64,000 nt of DNA from Rhodamnia argentea (taxonomy: Eukaryota; Streptophyta; Magnoliopsida; Myrtales; Myrtaceae), in the NCBI RefSeq assembly GCF_020921035.1, contig NC_063153.1, positions 16,058,001 to 16,122,000 of the forward strand, given 5' to 3'. The stretch's first letter is position 1. Each line of letters begins with the position of its first letter. A program made the translations under genes and the position numbers. Shown in pieces: positions 49,588-62,496 of this stretch. The notes beneath the pieces are model-generated. The model was not told where the DNA came from, ran no database searches, and saw only the letters and a program-made list of their open reading frames with translations.

Positions 49588-52500
49588 ATGGCCTCCTCCT
49601 CTTCCTGCTCAATCCGCGAGTACGTAATTCCACCGTTTTTTTCCCGCACAATCGGCCCTCGTGTTCTGCCTTGGGTTCTTAGCTGGCTCATCCTATTCTT
49701 CCTTTTGCTGGCTTGACAGAGAGACATGCACAGCAGGAACAAGATGGCCATGGAGTTGATAGCGAAAGGTTGGAGCGCTCTGAAGGAGGTCGATCGAGTG
49801 ATCGACTACTGCGAGCTCAATGATCGCCGCCTCATTCCTCTCCTCAGGGTGAGTGAGCCGACTTCTCGTAATTTGGCTTGTTTGTTTCGTTTTTGTGAGA
49901 TGAGCTTGATTATTTAGTGGAGAATTTTGGGTTACTCATAGAATCGCGTTTATAATGATTCTTCCGTAGTTATGGTTCTAAAGAAAAATGTGTTGACGTT
50001 CTATCGGTCTGTAACATTCTCAACTTCTCTTGTTGACATGTGGGTGATACTTGTCTGAGTGGAAAGAGTTGATTTTGCATCTGTTCTTCTCTCCGGTTTG
50101 GCTGAAATATTTAGTTTTTATGTTAATCTAGTGACTATACTTCCCTTTTAGTTTTTACACTTTCTTTTTTCACTAAGCTCGACTTGCACTGATATTTCTT
50201 TTTCTCCGCCTTCCCGTTTTCTCTCCTATCCAATTCTGATCAGACTGCGAAGGAGAACTTTGAATTGGCTCTTGAGGCTGACAATTCAAACACGCATGCC
50301 AGATATTGGCTGGCTAAACTGCATTTGAAGTACCATGTTCCGGGAAAATGTTTAGCTGTGTAAGTGGTTCTTTCTTATGTCAGGAAATGTGTATCTTCCT
50401 TTCTTGGTAATCATTCATGTAGCACTGTGATGAGAAGAAACTTCTAGCATGCATATGGGGAGGTAAAATCAATGGTGACCTAACTCAGGTTAACTTTGTC
50501 CTTTTGTTTTGTTGAAGGCCTTCATTTTGAAGAGGTCATATTTTGGCACTATACTGGAAAAAAAAAAAATTGATGATGAAAGAGCGTTGTACTTAAACAT
50601 GTTGCTCTTGTTTTACCTTTTGATGTGCTAGTGCTGCAGCTGCTGGCAATCTTCTTGTTCTAACTTCTTGCTCACACTTTTCCATGCGGATTCCATGTAG
50701 CTTAGTAACCTCGCTTATATCCTCTGGTAATTGGTTTGAAGGAAGCATTGTCATGCTTTTGAGTGGTATGCCACTACTTGAACATATGTTGTTTCCTTAT
50801 AAGACCATGTTGCCATAACAGCGGTGCTGCCTTGCTGGTGGAAGCAGCTAATATGGGTGATCCAGATGCACAGTACGAATTAGGTTGTCGTCTAAGAGTT
50901 GAGGTAAGAACTTTGTGCTTGGTGGCTGCCTGTATTTAAAGTTCTCTCTTATTGAATGCATCTATCAGCTTCTCTTTTCCTTCATAATTTAGAGTTCTCT
51001 GGGATTCTTGGGAACCCATTATTTTGAACTATTTTCAGAGGTAGACAGTTGTAACACCTAAAATTTCCGCATGCAAGTGCAGAGAAACTACAATGTGCAC
51101 CGTTAAGTTATGATACTTGTTTATGTTATCTTTTTCTTTGCTCTTCAGATACAACTGCTACACTTGGCCGAGTGGTGTGTCTCTTGGTTAAACTTGTTCC
51201 AACTTAGGTTGGGTTCTCTATAATTATAGTTTTGGGAACGTTTTTCTTAATGCTCGATCAAACAGTTAACCAATACTCTTTTAAAACTGGCTTTGCCATT
51301 GCCCTACCATGGAACCTCACCGGATATTGTTAAACATATGATAACAGAATCCTTACGTTACCTTTTTGTTTTACATCCTCAAGGCTCCTGGGCCCCAGCT
51401 GAGAATAGAAAAAGTTGGCATAAAAGATGCAGGGCAACTAGGAAATGTGTTCTTGCTAACCCAATCTTTTTCCTATGTTTTTTTTACCGGTTCTGAAGAT
51501 ACTAGAGTAATTTGAACTAGAGTATATTTGATTTTTTTGGATAAACCACATCTGCATGATATTCATGCTCATGTTTATTCTGTTGCACCATTAGCTTATA
51601 ATAGCTTTCATTTGCCTTTTCTGTGTCTATATCTGGTCGTTGTTTCCCTCACTCATTCTGGATGTCCTATTTTATGATTTACGTGTTATGCTTGGTTATG
51701 TGTAGCATGATTACTTCTCCTCTGATCAACAAGCTTTTTATTATTTGGAGAAGGCAGTTGACCAGGTTTGTCCTCTTTTGCTTTTTCTTTTTTGTTTCTG
51801 CTTAAGAGGTTTCTCTCTTAGTTCATATGCACTTAATGTGCTTTTAATCACTTAAAATCTTACCGGAACTTGTCATTTTCTAGCTGCATTCAGGTGCTCT
51901 TTATCTTCTAGGAGCTGTTTATTTGACAGGGGACTGTGTGAAGCAAGATATTGCCTCAGGAATGTGGTGTTTCCATAGGGCATCAGAGAGGGTGAGCATC
52001 AGTTTTTTTCGCTTCATGAAGTGATGCAATTTAAAGCTTGTGGTTTAGAGATGGATGCTTTCATGATAAGTATTGTGTCCACTAACATAGAGTATTCAAA
52101 CAGATAGTTCCTTTGCACTCTTTTCTTTTGCGGTACAACTTTTTTGCAATTATTTAGACTGGTAATTGATTAACTTATGAAATGCATGCCAGCTGGATAA
52201 TTTTGGGTGGATTATTTTCCAGTACAGAGTATGTAATAAGCAAAGTTTTGGACTTCACTTGAAAAGATCCACCATCAAAAGATAATTTCCATAACCATTT
52301 TACTAGGAACCTTTGTTAAAGGGATAAGGTCGTATTTAGAAATTAACTGAAGAATTAAGAAATAGGAGTCTAGTTGATGTTCCAATCAACTACGTTAGTG
52401 CTGTAGTAATCTCCCTAACCAACACACAGAAAGCCTCTTTGAAGCTTCTCTGTTCTCTTCAAAACCATGTGGGAACTGAGGTTAAGAAGAGAGACGAGCT

Positions 52501-54169
52501 GGAAGATATGATAGAGAAGTCTTCAACTATTGCAAAGAGTTGCCTATAAACAAACATCTCCTTTTCCTTTTACTGCTTTGACTCCTAATCCTCATTCAAC
52601 TGTATTTTGTCTGACGAACTTATGTCCTGAGCTGTTGTCAGAAGGGCTTAGTGTTTCCATCTGTGTTATAGAAATCGGTGATCTAGTGTCTATAATTGAA
52701 CTTTGTGGGAAGATTCCAATTGCTCCTTCACAAGTGCAGGCCCATGCATGGCAATTTGTTTGCACATATAATTGTATGGATGCTATGATATTGGGTTTGG
52801 TACAAAAGAAATGGGGAAGGCGCTGTCCTCTTATAGTTTACTCTCCTCTGGACATATGCAGGGGCATGCTGGTGCAGCCATAGCATATGGGTCTCTCCTT
52901 CTTAGAGGTTTGTTCTTTGAGACTATGCTTTTGAACGAAAACATAAGTGCATTGCTATTCACATCTATATAGTCTTCCTAAAGGTAGGCTGTACTGTATC
53001 TTGTCATTATTTTTTTATCCTATCTTGATCACATCCAATTACCTTGTTTTGTTTGACAAAAGGTCCACTTATATACATTACTCACATTGTAGTACATATT
53101 GTTTGCTTTTGGTTCTGACTTGGTTGGAAGGATTAAGCAAGTTCTATTTTACTATCATGGACTTGAAAATTGCAAAGTTAATCTGTCAGGTTACCATGTA
53201 GTAGGCTCTTTTGGGAGGATAAACAAGGGTTTTAAGTTATCCGTTCAATTTCGAGGACTTCTTTCAAACGGTGTTTGGGGAACAGTTCCAAATTAACAGT
53301 CATGTCTCTACCTTCGATTCACACATGATGTTGATCAGAGAGCTTACGCATCTATTTGGTTTGCAAATATTGTCTACGTTCCTATCTTCATTGGATGTAC
53401 AAAAGGAAAATGAACCTGAAAAGATTTTCAGTCTGCTTAAGAAAAATCATCTCTGCGAAAACACAGAAAACGGTTTTAAAAATATAGCTGAGATATTGGA
53501 GACACAAAAGTCTCTTGTTCGTATATTCTGTCTCAATAAAAGCATGGTCTTCAACAGCATAACTTCAGAATCAGCGGACCTACTTTTTTTTTTCGTGTAG
53601 TCCTCTTTCAACTTCTTCATCTATCACTTGTTTAGGGTGCTCTTTTCCTCTCCTCGTATCACCCCCTTTGCATTCCTTCATCATCTGTCAAATCTCTCCC
53701 TACATCACTCATCTTCCGAAGCAAAATTCTAGCACGGATGATCATTTTGCCGCGACGAGACACAAGTGACGATCTCTCTTGGTGTCCATTCTCCATAAGA
53801 TTCAATAGTCGCATGTCTCTTTCTCTCAGCTTGAATGAAGCTTTGATCCGTATCTTGATAGCTTCACAATTAGCAAGACACTAACAGTAGCTTTATATAG
53901 CATCTTGTCCCATCTTTGATGAGAATTTTTTGCCCATGGGTTGTTCAAAACATGCTTCAGGTTTTCAAGTTCCAGAAGTTTTGACAAAGTTCACATCACC
54001 TAGAGGCTCAGCCGCCAGAAAATCACGGAAGAGCGAGGACGTTCCGGCAGTGGACCCAGTAGAGATGGCTAGGAAGCAGTTTGAGATAGCCACAAAAGCA
54101 GGATGCGATCTGGGACTTAAATGGTTGAATAGACTAGAAGAGGAAGAAAAGAGGGTCCTGGCTTCATGA
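49588..54169 (+). CDS. Sel1-repeat (HCP-like) protein
   Basis: Exons 49588..49619, 49722..49848, 50244..50359, 50822..50903, 51706..51765, 51884..51991, 52862..52907 and 53961..54169 give 259 aa in one frame. Sel1-like helical repeats are visible: [20 protein letters not shown], then [40 protein letters not shown], and after that [20 protein letters not shown] with [16 protein letters not shown]. The C-terminus, [20 protein letters not shown], completes the last repeat. Such solenoids serve as protein-binding scaffolds; no specific partner can be named. The 5' end is ambiguous: ATG 49588 (accATGGcc context, [11 protein letters not shown]) with acceptor at 49722, or ATG 49542 in another frame with acceptor at 49720. 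I prefer the first because of its start context. Confidence 0.85.
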
Positions 54170-54572
54170 TGAACTAACCGTGGTCCTACTTTTGAAATCC
54201 ATCTCGTTCATTGCTGGAGCCTTTCCATTTTGATAAGTATGAAATCGAAGGTGAGCATTTATAAGGAAAACGCATGTCAATTCATGAACGAGTCCTGGTT
54301 CTTTTCGGGCGGTATCTACCCTCAGCTGTCAAGATAAGGGCATGTGTGCCTCGGTATTGTACTCCTGTCTATGCTTGTATAGAATAATGTAACCTGTCTC
54401 AAAACTATACACACCTCGATACTTATGCTTGTCAAAGTTGGGAACAGTAGAGAGTGGCAGGGATATTATGCCAAAAAAAGTGGGTAATTATTTTAATGCC
54501 AAAGGAGAAGAAAAGATTGCTTTTTGACTTGTGTTGAAGCAGAAGTAATTTGAGTTCAGTTATGCTCTACAT
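54170..54572. other. 3' flank of the Sel1-repeat gene
   Basis: Presumed 3' UTR and spacer; nothing else recognised. Confidence 0.4.
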
Positions 54573-55006
54573 AGCACCGACACCTTTCGAGAGTTTTCAT
54601 GTCGAGTTCGACACTCTTCGATATGCAATCGATCCTTTATTAACGTTTTAAACATGCCAGCGATATGAGAGTTCAGCATCTTGACACGCGACACATCATT
54701 TGAACATACATGGAGTTAGTTATAAGTTTTTTCAATAAATTAAGAATCAAAATATGAATTTATCATAAATATATACTTAAGTCATATATTTAGCCATCTT
54801 AAAATTAATATGCTCAATTAGCCTAAAAAGATCTAGTCATGAATTCCTACTATCATAAGAAGAAAAAAAAAATCATCATTGATCATATATATATAAAAAT
54901 ACGCATTTATTATATAATATTATGTTGAAATTTTATATATTTTTAAAAATATATGTGTCAACGTATCGTATCTGTCATATCGCCTATCATGTATTGTGTC
55001 GGTGCT
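54573..55006. mobile_element. MITE with TAGCACCGACAC-type inverted ends
   Basis: AGCACCGACAC at 54573-54583 and its exact reverse complement GTGTCGGTGCT at 54996-55006 bound 434 bp of AT-rich DNA. With one more base each side the repeats extend to 12 bp, so a TA target duplication is possible. Subterminal GTCGAGTTCGACAC and GACACGCGACAC words add inner repeats. The superfamily is not certain. It ends about 205 bp upstream of the Alba start codon. Confidence 0.7.
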
Positions 55007-55210
55007 AGGTTATACCGTTTTCCATTTCCAATTTTTTTTTTTTTATCTTTTGCTGAGAAAACATTTCCTAAAGGATACCATAAAATTTGGCAGTCCCATT
55101 TTTCACCGGAATCCTCATCTTCTTCGTGTCCGGAGTTTCGGGGCAAGTCGAAAGGTTAATCTAGGGTTTGTGGTTTTCTTCCGACGTCGCGCGCGCGCCT
55201 CTGCGTTTCA

Positions 55211-56825
55211 ATGGCGATGGAGCAGATCACCGAGGGAGTCAACAGCATCGCCCTGAACGGCGACTCCATCAAGAAGAATCGCATCCAAGTCTCCAACACC
55301 AAGAAGCCTCTCTTCTTCTACGTCAACCTCGCTAAGGTACGTATAGAAGCCCCCCACCGTCTGATAATGCCGTCGAATCGGAATCGCTGAAATGCTCATA
55401 TGGATTGACGTGGTCAGGTTGATTTGTGAGGTTTTTGGCTTGTCGTTTGTGCCACAATCCACGGTCTGTCGGAGGAGATCGTTGCGTGCAGTCGCCAACT
55501 TTTGTGTTTGCCTGTGTTGTTTAGATGTGGTCTGGTTTTTTTTTTCTTTGAGTTTTGGTTCTTTGAGGGATTTGATGAATAATCGGTCGGCGGTTTGGTA
55601 ATTGGTGCGGTTTTTATTGTGAATGCAGAGATATATGCAGCAGTACAATGAGGTGGAACTTTCTGCTCTTGGGATGGGTACAGATTCTCATTCCTTTTTT
55701 CTTGTTTGTTTCGCTTTTGATTCATATGACTGTGTTCCTTGATGTCATGTTTCACACTTTAAGACTGCATGTGCCTATTAGAGTGAGTCTGATAGATATT
55801 GCATTTAACTTGTAAGCGTGCTTAAAGAGCAGTCTCCTCCTGTCTGAATTGGAAATCTCGTTGGTAGTGCTTATATGCTAGTCCATTCTTTCTCTATTTC
55901 TGCTTTGGCCTTGATCATAACTGAAAGTTCTCATATCAATCGCCTTTCTGAGTGGTTTTTGCGAAACCAATTATGGGTGTGCCTTGCGGTTTGTATACTA
56001 GTATAAAGCAGGCTTTAGTTTTCAGTTATTGAGGAATTCATGCAGAGGGTTGTTCGAGGAGCCATAAACCTCTCTATGTGATTGGGTTTACTGTATCTAG
56101 GGGTTTCTGCGGTTGCCCTTGAACCATCTTTTGTCTCTTAGGATGACTAGACTGGTCCTTATTGGACATACTAAGGCTTGTAGATATATGTTTTCTGTTA
56201 CTGGGCAAAACGATTCCCAATTTTGGGTTGGTTGGTGATGATTTTCATTTAACTGTCAGTAATGCACAAGATTCAGCTAACTGGTGCACTGTTAATTGCT
56301 CTGTATATTCTTTTTAATTTTGAAAGAGGTTCAGCTACCTGTCTGCTCATCGTGGCAACTGGCATTCTTAGTTTTTCATTCCATGGTTTTACGTATGCAG
56401 CTATCGCGACAGTGGTCACCATCGCCGAAATTCTGAAGAACAATGGATTTGCTGCAGAGAAGAGTACAATTCTCTTTACGTTTACGTTTACATACTATAT
56501 GTTTGAAGCAGGTAATGTGCAACTTTATGAGTATATTCTCAAACACTTATTGCAGAGATCACAACGTCAACTGTTGGTATAAAGGATGAATCAAGAGGGC
56601 GACCTGTCCAAAAGGCCAAGGTGAGCAAGCATTAATCTCTATGTGCACTTGATAGCGAATTTTGTCCCCGATTTTACTTTTAGTACTCAAGTAGAGTTTT
56701 ATAACCTTGGGGGATTATGGACTGTGCAGATAGAGATATTGTTGGGGAAGTCAGAGAAGTTCGATGAATTGATGGCAGCTGCTGCTGAGCAGACTGATAC
56801 TGGAGCCACTGAAGAGCAGAGTTGA
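55211..56825 (+). CDS. Alba-domain nucleic-acid-binding protein (ALBA1/2-like)
   Basis: Exons 55211..55336, 55629..55677, 56401..56463, 56556..56620 and 56730..56825 make 132 aa. The Alba fold covers about residues 22-107: KKNRIQVSNTKKPLFFYVNL, AKRYMQQYNEVELSALGMAI, ATVVTIAEILKNNGF, ITTSTVGIKDESRGRPVQKA and KIEILLGKSEKFDELM. The acidic tail ends EEQS. The short plant Alba proteins bind RNA and DNA; Arabidopsis ALBA1/2 bind R-loops together. Exon 3 uses a weak donor (AAGA/GTACAA), accepted because it restores EKKITTSTV. The upstream DNA holds a MITE within 210 bp of the start. The gene appears intact. Confidence 0.93.
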
Positions 56826-58426
56826 AAACTTGAAAGGGCGTCACCATTTGCCATTTGCTTTGTGGTCTGTGGCTAAACATGATCTGTAGAATAGTCCTGA
56901 TTGAGTTTGTACCGCTGGAAATTTTGTAGGAACGAGAATCAAGTCCAATCTGTTGTCCATTTCTTTTCCATTGAATTTTTCCTGTTGATGTCATGATTTG
57001 TGCGCGGTGCATATGCGTGACTAGCATATATCTATGCAGTCTCGATGTGTTTTTATGTACTTGGAAGTAATCATGCTTGGTTGAGTCTCTCTCTGCAGAT
57101 AGCAAATACCAAATATATTCGGGGCATCAGATGGCGAAGAGGCAGTCATCTAACCGAGGGAGTGTTGGTCGATCGTACTTGTCAATTTCTTTTGGAAACT
57201 ATGAGCAATACGGAAGTTTCATTGAGGTTCTTGACCATGTTCTCATAGATGATTCACCAGAAAAGGTGTTTTTGGGCTGAAATTGTACGGCGTTCACCGC
57301 GATTCGAGTCGTTAGATTAAATGTTCCTAAAGAACCTCGTCAAAAAGAGTAGGTTAAACTTGAACTCTTGTGGTTTGATGGTCATTTATTAGAAAATGTA
57401 CCAAAACCTCAAAGGGAAGACAAAGGCAAAGTGGGTGATGTTAAATTCATTTGAATGTCTTGCATGAAACATTTCATTTGATTCAGTGAATATGAAGAAG
57501 CAAAAAGAAGGAAGTTGATCGAACAATGTCAAGCTTTACCTATTGTCGAAGGAAAATTCAATGCTCTCTTTTTTGTGGCCAAAAAGGAAAATTCGGCATT
57601 CTCTTTCTATAAGGTGTCGTCCATCAAATCCTCGGCATGGTACACTGAAACCTCAATTAGAACAATCTCTACTAATTGAAAGTATTTCTCGTTACTGCTG
57701 TTAGAAATCTCAATTGGTACTCTACTGCCAATTTACCTCGTTTAGCTAAATTTTATTTTGCGAAAAATTCTAAACGGTGCACTACAACATAATTATCCAA
57801 ATTAATTTTCGTCTCATGAAAAATTTCAAATTAATATCCTTACCTAAACCTATCATCTACACTAGTAACCACAACACATTTACCTCAAATTAAATTCGTG
57901 AAAAATTTTAAACCAATACACTACAACATGATTGCTCAAACAAATTTTTGTCTCAAGAAGAATTTTGAACTGATATCCTGATTCCGTAACCAAAATTGCC
58001 TATGTAGGTTAGTTTTGAATTAAGATTACCGATTTAAGTTTTTTTTATTTTTTTTAGATTTAGATATCGATTTGAGATTTTTCGTGAGATCAAAATTAAT
58101 TTGCAAGAAGAGAATTAATTTGTACGATATAAGGTTGGAATATTTTGTAAGAAGAAAAACAATTTGTGGTTAAATGTTTTTTTTTTTTGGGTCAGAAATT
58201 TGTGGTTAAATGTTGATTAAGATATAAGGTGTTGAAACATCACTATCAAAATAAACCAAAAAAAAAAAAAAAAAAACCAGGAAAAGATGGAAAAGGTCAA
58301 CTTGCTCTTCCTCACGTCTCTTTATCTTAAGAGTCCGCCTAAAACCCCCGGGTCGTCTCCTTCCCCTCGGAAAAACCCTAGGCGCTCCCCAATTCGATTG
58401 CAGAGACTCGTCCAAAGCAAAAAGAA
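56826..58426. repeat. Intergenic; diverged ~130-bp direct repeat near 57.8 kb
   Basis: After the Alba 3' UTR, two similar segments lie in tandem: 57768-57850 (TAAACGGTGCACTACAACAT.. TTTCGTCTCATGAAAAATTT) and 57898-57985 (TAAACCAATACACTACAACA.. TTTTGTCTCAAGAAGAATTT). A related stretch occurs at 48880. No gene is recognised here. Confidence 0.5.
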
Positions 58427-61141
58427 ATGGTAAAGCTGTTCACTTTTTCACTTCGATCGCCTTCAACAGCTCAATCAATCTGTCGAATCGACGGCAATCT
58501 TCACTTCCTCGTCGTCTACATGTGCAGACAGGAGAAGCTGTGAACCCGAAAGCCTACCCGCTCGCCGACGCTCAGCTCAGCATCACCATCCTCGACCTCG
58601 TCCAGCAAGCCGCCAATTACAAGCAGCTCAAGAAGGGCGCCAATGAAGGTTCGTCGTGCGACTGCTCGCGTGTCCGTAATTAGCGTTTGTGCGTGTGCAC
58701 GAGTGAATGTGCGAGGTGTGTGTTATGCATGTTGCGAGTTGGGTAATGGTTGTTCTAGGGCTTCATGGGAAATGTGGATGCTTGGTTTCAGCTACGAAGA
58801 CCTTGAATCGGGGTATTTCCGAGTTCGTCGTGATGGCTGCCGACACTGAGCCGCTCGAGATCCTACTTCATCTTCCGCTGCTCGCAGAGGATAAGGTATG
58901 CGAAAGTTCAATGCTTTGCACTATTTTCATCGTTGCTTGCTTTGTTCTTAGTTAAGCTGCATAGCAATGACATGTGGTTTCACTTACCAGAAAAACGAGG
59001 TATGCATTCGGTTTATCTATTGTTTAAGTGAAAGGATGGGAAGCTTTTACTGGTGTTGGTACGTCTCTTCGGGGTTTACAAGTGTGGCCAAAATGAGCGT
59101 GTAAAGTGAATGTGTTGTTTGATTTGCTGTCCCCGTGTTATGAAAGAAAGCCTCGTTTCAGATTATACACAAGTTATGCTTTTAAATTTCTTCATCTGAT
59201 CCGACAGTTTCCCAGGAGAAGATCTCCTTTCTTTTCTTTGTAAATTTGCTGAGGTGAAAAAATTCCGTGAGTGTACTTGTGAATGTGCGCTTCGAAGTAA
59301 CTAAAATGAGTATTCGATTGCTGATTCTTACGATTGGGTTCATCAGAAGGATGAGTTAGAAAAAAAATAAAAAAATAGAAAACTGGTATTGAGTTTGTTG
59401 CTTTGTTCTGGCTTGGGGATAAAAATAAATAGACTAACTCAACTTGGTTTTGCTCAATTTTTCTAGCCCAAACTGTACACAAGCTGGGTAATTGAAATTA
59501 TTCAGTCTGTTGTTTACTTAATTTTGTGGAAAAACAGAATGTTGTACACGACAATACTATAGTCTGCTTTGTGGGCTTCTAAATATGAGCCAATAAGTGT
59601 AAAGCAATAGAAGTCAAAACATGTGTCTTAATTTTGGGTCAAATTTTTCAAAGAAAACCAAACCAAAAAGAATCTGGTAGTGTCTGAAGGTTTAACTCTT
59701 GCAGTTTGATTGAATCTGATTTAAAAGTCGTTCCAAATAAATGCCTTTGGTTTGTTTGAATCTCTCAATCTTGAATCATTAAAGCAGACCACTGTGCATT
59801 CCTATAGCTAAGGTTATACAAATAGTGATCCAGGCCTTTTGGGAATGTCTGTTAAGTTATTGATGGTGCTTTGAACCAGCTCTTGTTCATACCTTGTGGG
59901 ATATGTGGATTGGCAATGTAGCTGCATGGTTTGCAAAATTTGATTTATTATCCAGAAACAATTATTAATATTGGCATGTTAATTATGCAGGGAAATCAAG
60001 GTTTTCAAAATAAGAAATGCAGCACTAATTTGAAGCTAGATCATTGGTGCTTGTTTGTTGAAGTACTCTCCTAATTTTAAAAAAATGAAAAACGTGATAT
60101 GCGAAGCTACATGTCAACATTTACATGTTGTGAAAGTTTCAAGAGTTTTGACTTAAAAAACTCAATAGTGCGTGTGCCACAAGATTTAGATTAAGGTAAA
60201 AAGTGAAAGTCAATCCAAACATGTCCTTCATTTATAGGGTACAAAACCAAGAGAATCTTAAGTCATATCCATCAAAAGTATGTAAGAAAAATGGCTTGCA
60301 ATAGGGTTTAGAGAATATTAAAAACGACTTAAAACATCTCTGGAATCTGAGCCCTTAATCTACTATAAGACCTCTTAATCTCAACTGTCGAACCTCATCT
60401 AAAGCCATGTGAGTCATATCTGACATGACTTAAACTCTAAAAGGGCGTAGGTGATAATCCAATCAAAGAAAGAAATAGTGCCACTTCATTACGCAATCGA
60501 AATAGCCTGGGGCTTATACGCCTAATTAATACTCTTTAGTTAATTTACAGCATAGAGGACTTCAACTTTGGACAAGAGTTCCCCTCCACTTTTTCCTTTT
60601 CCCCAAAGTTTGCTATTATTAAATTACCAATGCTTGCTGCAAAGCGAATTATCTAAAGGTGTAGTTACTTTCTAAACCTTTTTTTGTTTGGTAAACCTTT
60701 CTAGGTCTCTAATTCAGTGCTTGTGATAGGTAAAGAATATGCACCTTCGTGGTCTCCTTTTTGAGATACCATAAATACCGTCTGCCAGTTGAAATGTTTC
60801 TTCTTGATACTTCATTATATACTGGGTTACTACCATCTTGCCACGGCATGCCCAGATTTTTACCTTTTTTCATGTCATATATACAGAATGTGCCCTATGT
60901 CTTTGTCCCTTCAAAACAAGCACTTGGTCGAGCATGCGGAGTTACACGACCTGTCATTGCATGTTCAGTGACATCAAATGAGGGAAGCCAGTTGAAATCC
61001 CAGATCCAACAGCTCAAGGTATACCCTCTATCAAATCAAATGCAATATAGGTGTTGTGATTGTAATCGGCCCTTAAATGCAATAGACTCTTAGCTTTGTC
61101 CTGTGGAATTGCAGGATGCCATAGAGAAGCTATTGATCTGA
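58427..61141 (+). CDS. SNU13: SNU13/NHP2L1 (15.5K) RNA-binding protein, L7Ae family
   Basis: Exons 58427..58429 (the ATG alone), 58528..58648, 58792..58895, 60887..61018 and 61115..61141 give 128 aa, the usual family length. It starts [20 protein letters not shown] and continues [76 protein letters not shown], ending DAIEKLLI. The NEATKxLNRG motif binds the kink-turn. The protein binds k-turns in U4 snRNA and box C/D snoRNAs in the nucleus and nucleolus. The first coding exon holds only the start codon (AAATG/GTAAAG), and the next begins at ACA, restoring the plant N-terminus [11 protein letters not shown]. Intron 3 is 2 kb. Highly conserved and intact. Confidence 0.95.
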
Positions 61142-62160
61142 AGTACTACATCCTGCATGTTCGGTGTGATGGGCCTCTTTGTCTATGCATTTGCTCTTCA
61201 AGAGGCTTTGACTGAGGAATGTGCTAGCTTTAAAGTTTTCCTGTGTCGGCTTTATGAAGAGTTTTTTCTTTGAAGTTTCTTTCCTCCGGGTTCCATGTGC
61301 AAACAATTTGTATCTTGATAGCTAATAGTAATTGTTGACATGCCGTAAGCTGTAGTTTTTAGTAATTGTGTATGTTTTATGTGCAAATTTGTGCCAATTG
61401 GTTTGAGAGGCATCTGGGATCTGGTCTTGGATCCACTCTGTGATGCTGAGAACTGATAGATTGAAGAATTTAATGCATTGAGCCATGGTAATGTCCAGGG
61501 AGGTAGCTTGCTGTGCACCATGCGTCTGGGCCCTTAAGTTATCTAGTCTTGTTAGACTGCTCAAGCCCAACATGATACCTGTCGAGCTTGACTCAAGTTT
61601 TAGGATCGAAAGCATAGAGTTTGAGAACGCTTCGAAGAAGGGGGCAACCAGGACAATTAGGTGGCCGTATTTCAATCCTTAGCCTTGTTGCATTGTACAT
61701 GAAAGAAGGTAAAGTAAAATTATGCTTATCATTTCCATGTCTCGCCATCCACATCTATACTCAAGCTCATTTTAATCGGTTCGTGAAGCTAGTAAGGTAT
61801 TTGATAGGTTTGGGGCTTTGTAGCCTATGCAATAAATAATGCTACAAACCTATGAAACCCAAAATTTGAGCTGGACGCTGAGAGTGTGTGCTTTGAGAGA
61901 TCAAACGCTGTCGATTTTCAAGGTCTGAGTATTCGAATTGAACTGGAGTTTGAGCAGTAAACTTTTTAAGACTATCGCACCCTTATTTTTGGGCCCAAAA
62001 AAGACTACATCCTTTCTTTGGCCATGATAAGGGAAACTTTTCTACATATACAACAATAAACTATGTATGATCCTAAACGAGGCTCCATTGTCTTGTAGTA
62101 ATAAATTTGTGCTATCGACGACAAATAAGTATTTTAGTATGGGGAACTGAGCAACAGTGA
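61142..62160. other. SNU13 3' UTR and intergenic spacer
   Basis: Open frames on both strands at 61252-61839 overlap the likely 3' UTR and have no known domain. Nothing else is recognised before the tRNA. Confidence 0.45.
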
Positions 62161-62242
62161 GTGGGCGTGCCGGAGTGGTTATCGGGCATGACTAGAAATC
62201 ATGTGGGCTCTGCCCGCGCAGGTTCGAATCCTGCCGCTCACG
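62161..62242 (+). tRNA. tRNA-Ser (anticodon AGA)
   Basis: 82-nt cloverleaf. Acceptor strands GTGGGCG and CGCTCAC pair (one G-U), with discriminator G at 62242. The A-box-like GTGCCGGAGTGG and the B box GGTTCGAATCC are present. The anticodon stem-loop is GATGA-like, with loop CTAGAAA and AGA at 62194-62196. A long variable arm (GTGGGCTCTGCCCGC) is class II, as for serine. TTTTT at 62244-62248 is a Pol III terminator, and CAA lies just upstream at about 62152, as in active plant tRNA genes. Confidence 0.95.
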
Positions 62243-62243
62243 G

Positions 62244-62248
62244 TTTTT
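62244..62248 (+). terminator. Pol III T-run terminator of tRNA-Ser
   Basis: Five T residues begin two bases after the tRNA 3' end, the usual RNA polymerase III stop. Confidence 0.8.
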
Positions 62249-62496
62249 GTCTTTTCCCCCACTTCATTTTTGCATACTATCAACTTAAAAAGACATAAAG
62301 GAGTTGGACACAAAAGATTTGGATTAACCCATGATGTGACTAATCATTTAATTACGTGAAAGTCCAAACATAGTCGATACGCATTTGTCTCAATAAAAAC
62401 CCATCGAATCTTTATTTCATATAATGGGATTGACTTTGTTCATTACATCAGTCTATCTAATAAATTTTCAACATGAAAACACTTAAAAGTCCATAT

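Noticed and set aside
57045-57280. Two 67-codon plus-strand frames after the Alba gene
   Set aside because: No homologue recognised, overlapping frames and no splice structure; probably 3' flank.
57768-57985. Possible CRISPR-like or regularly spaced repeats
   Set aside because: Only two diverged units of about 130 bp in a plant nuclear genome; an ordinary tandem repeat.
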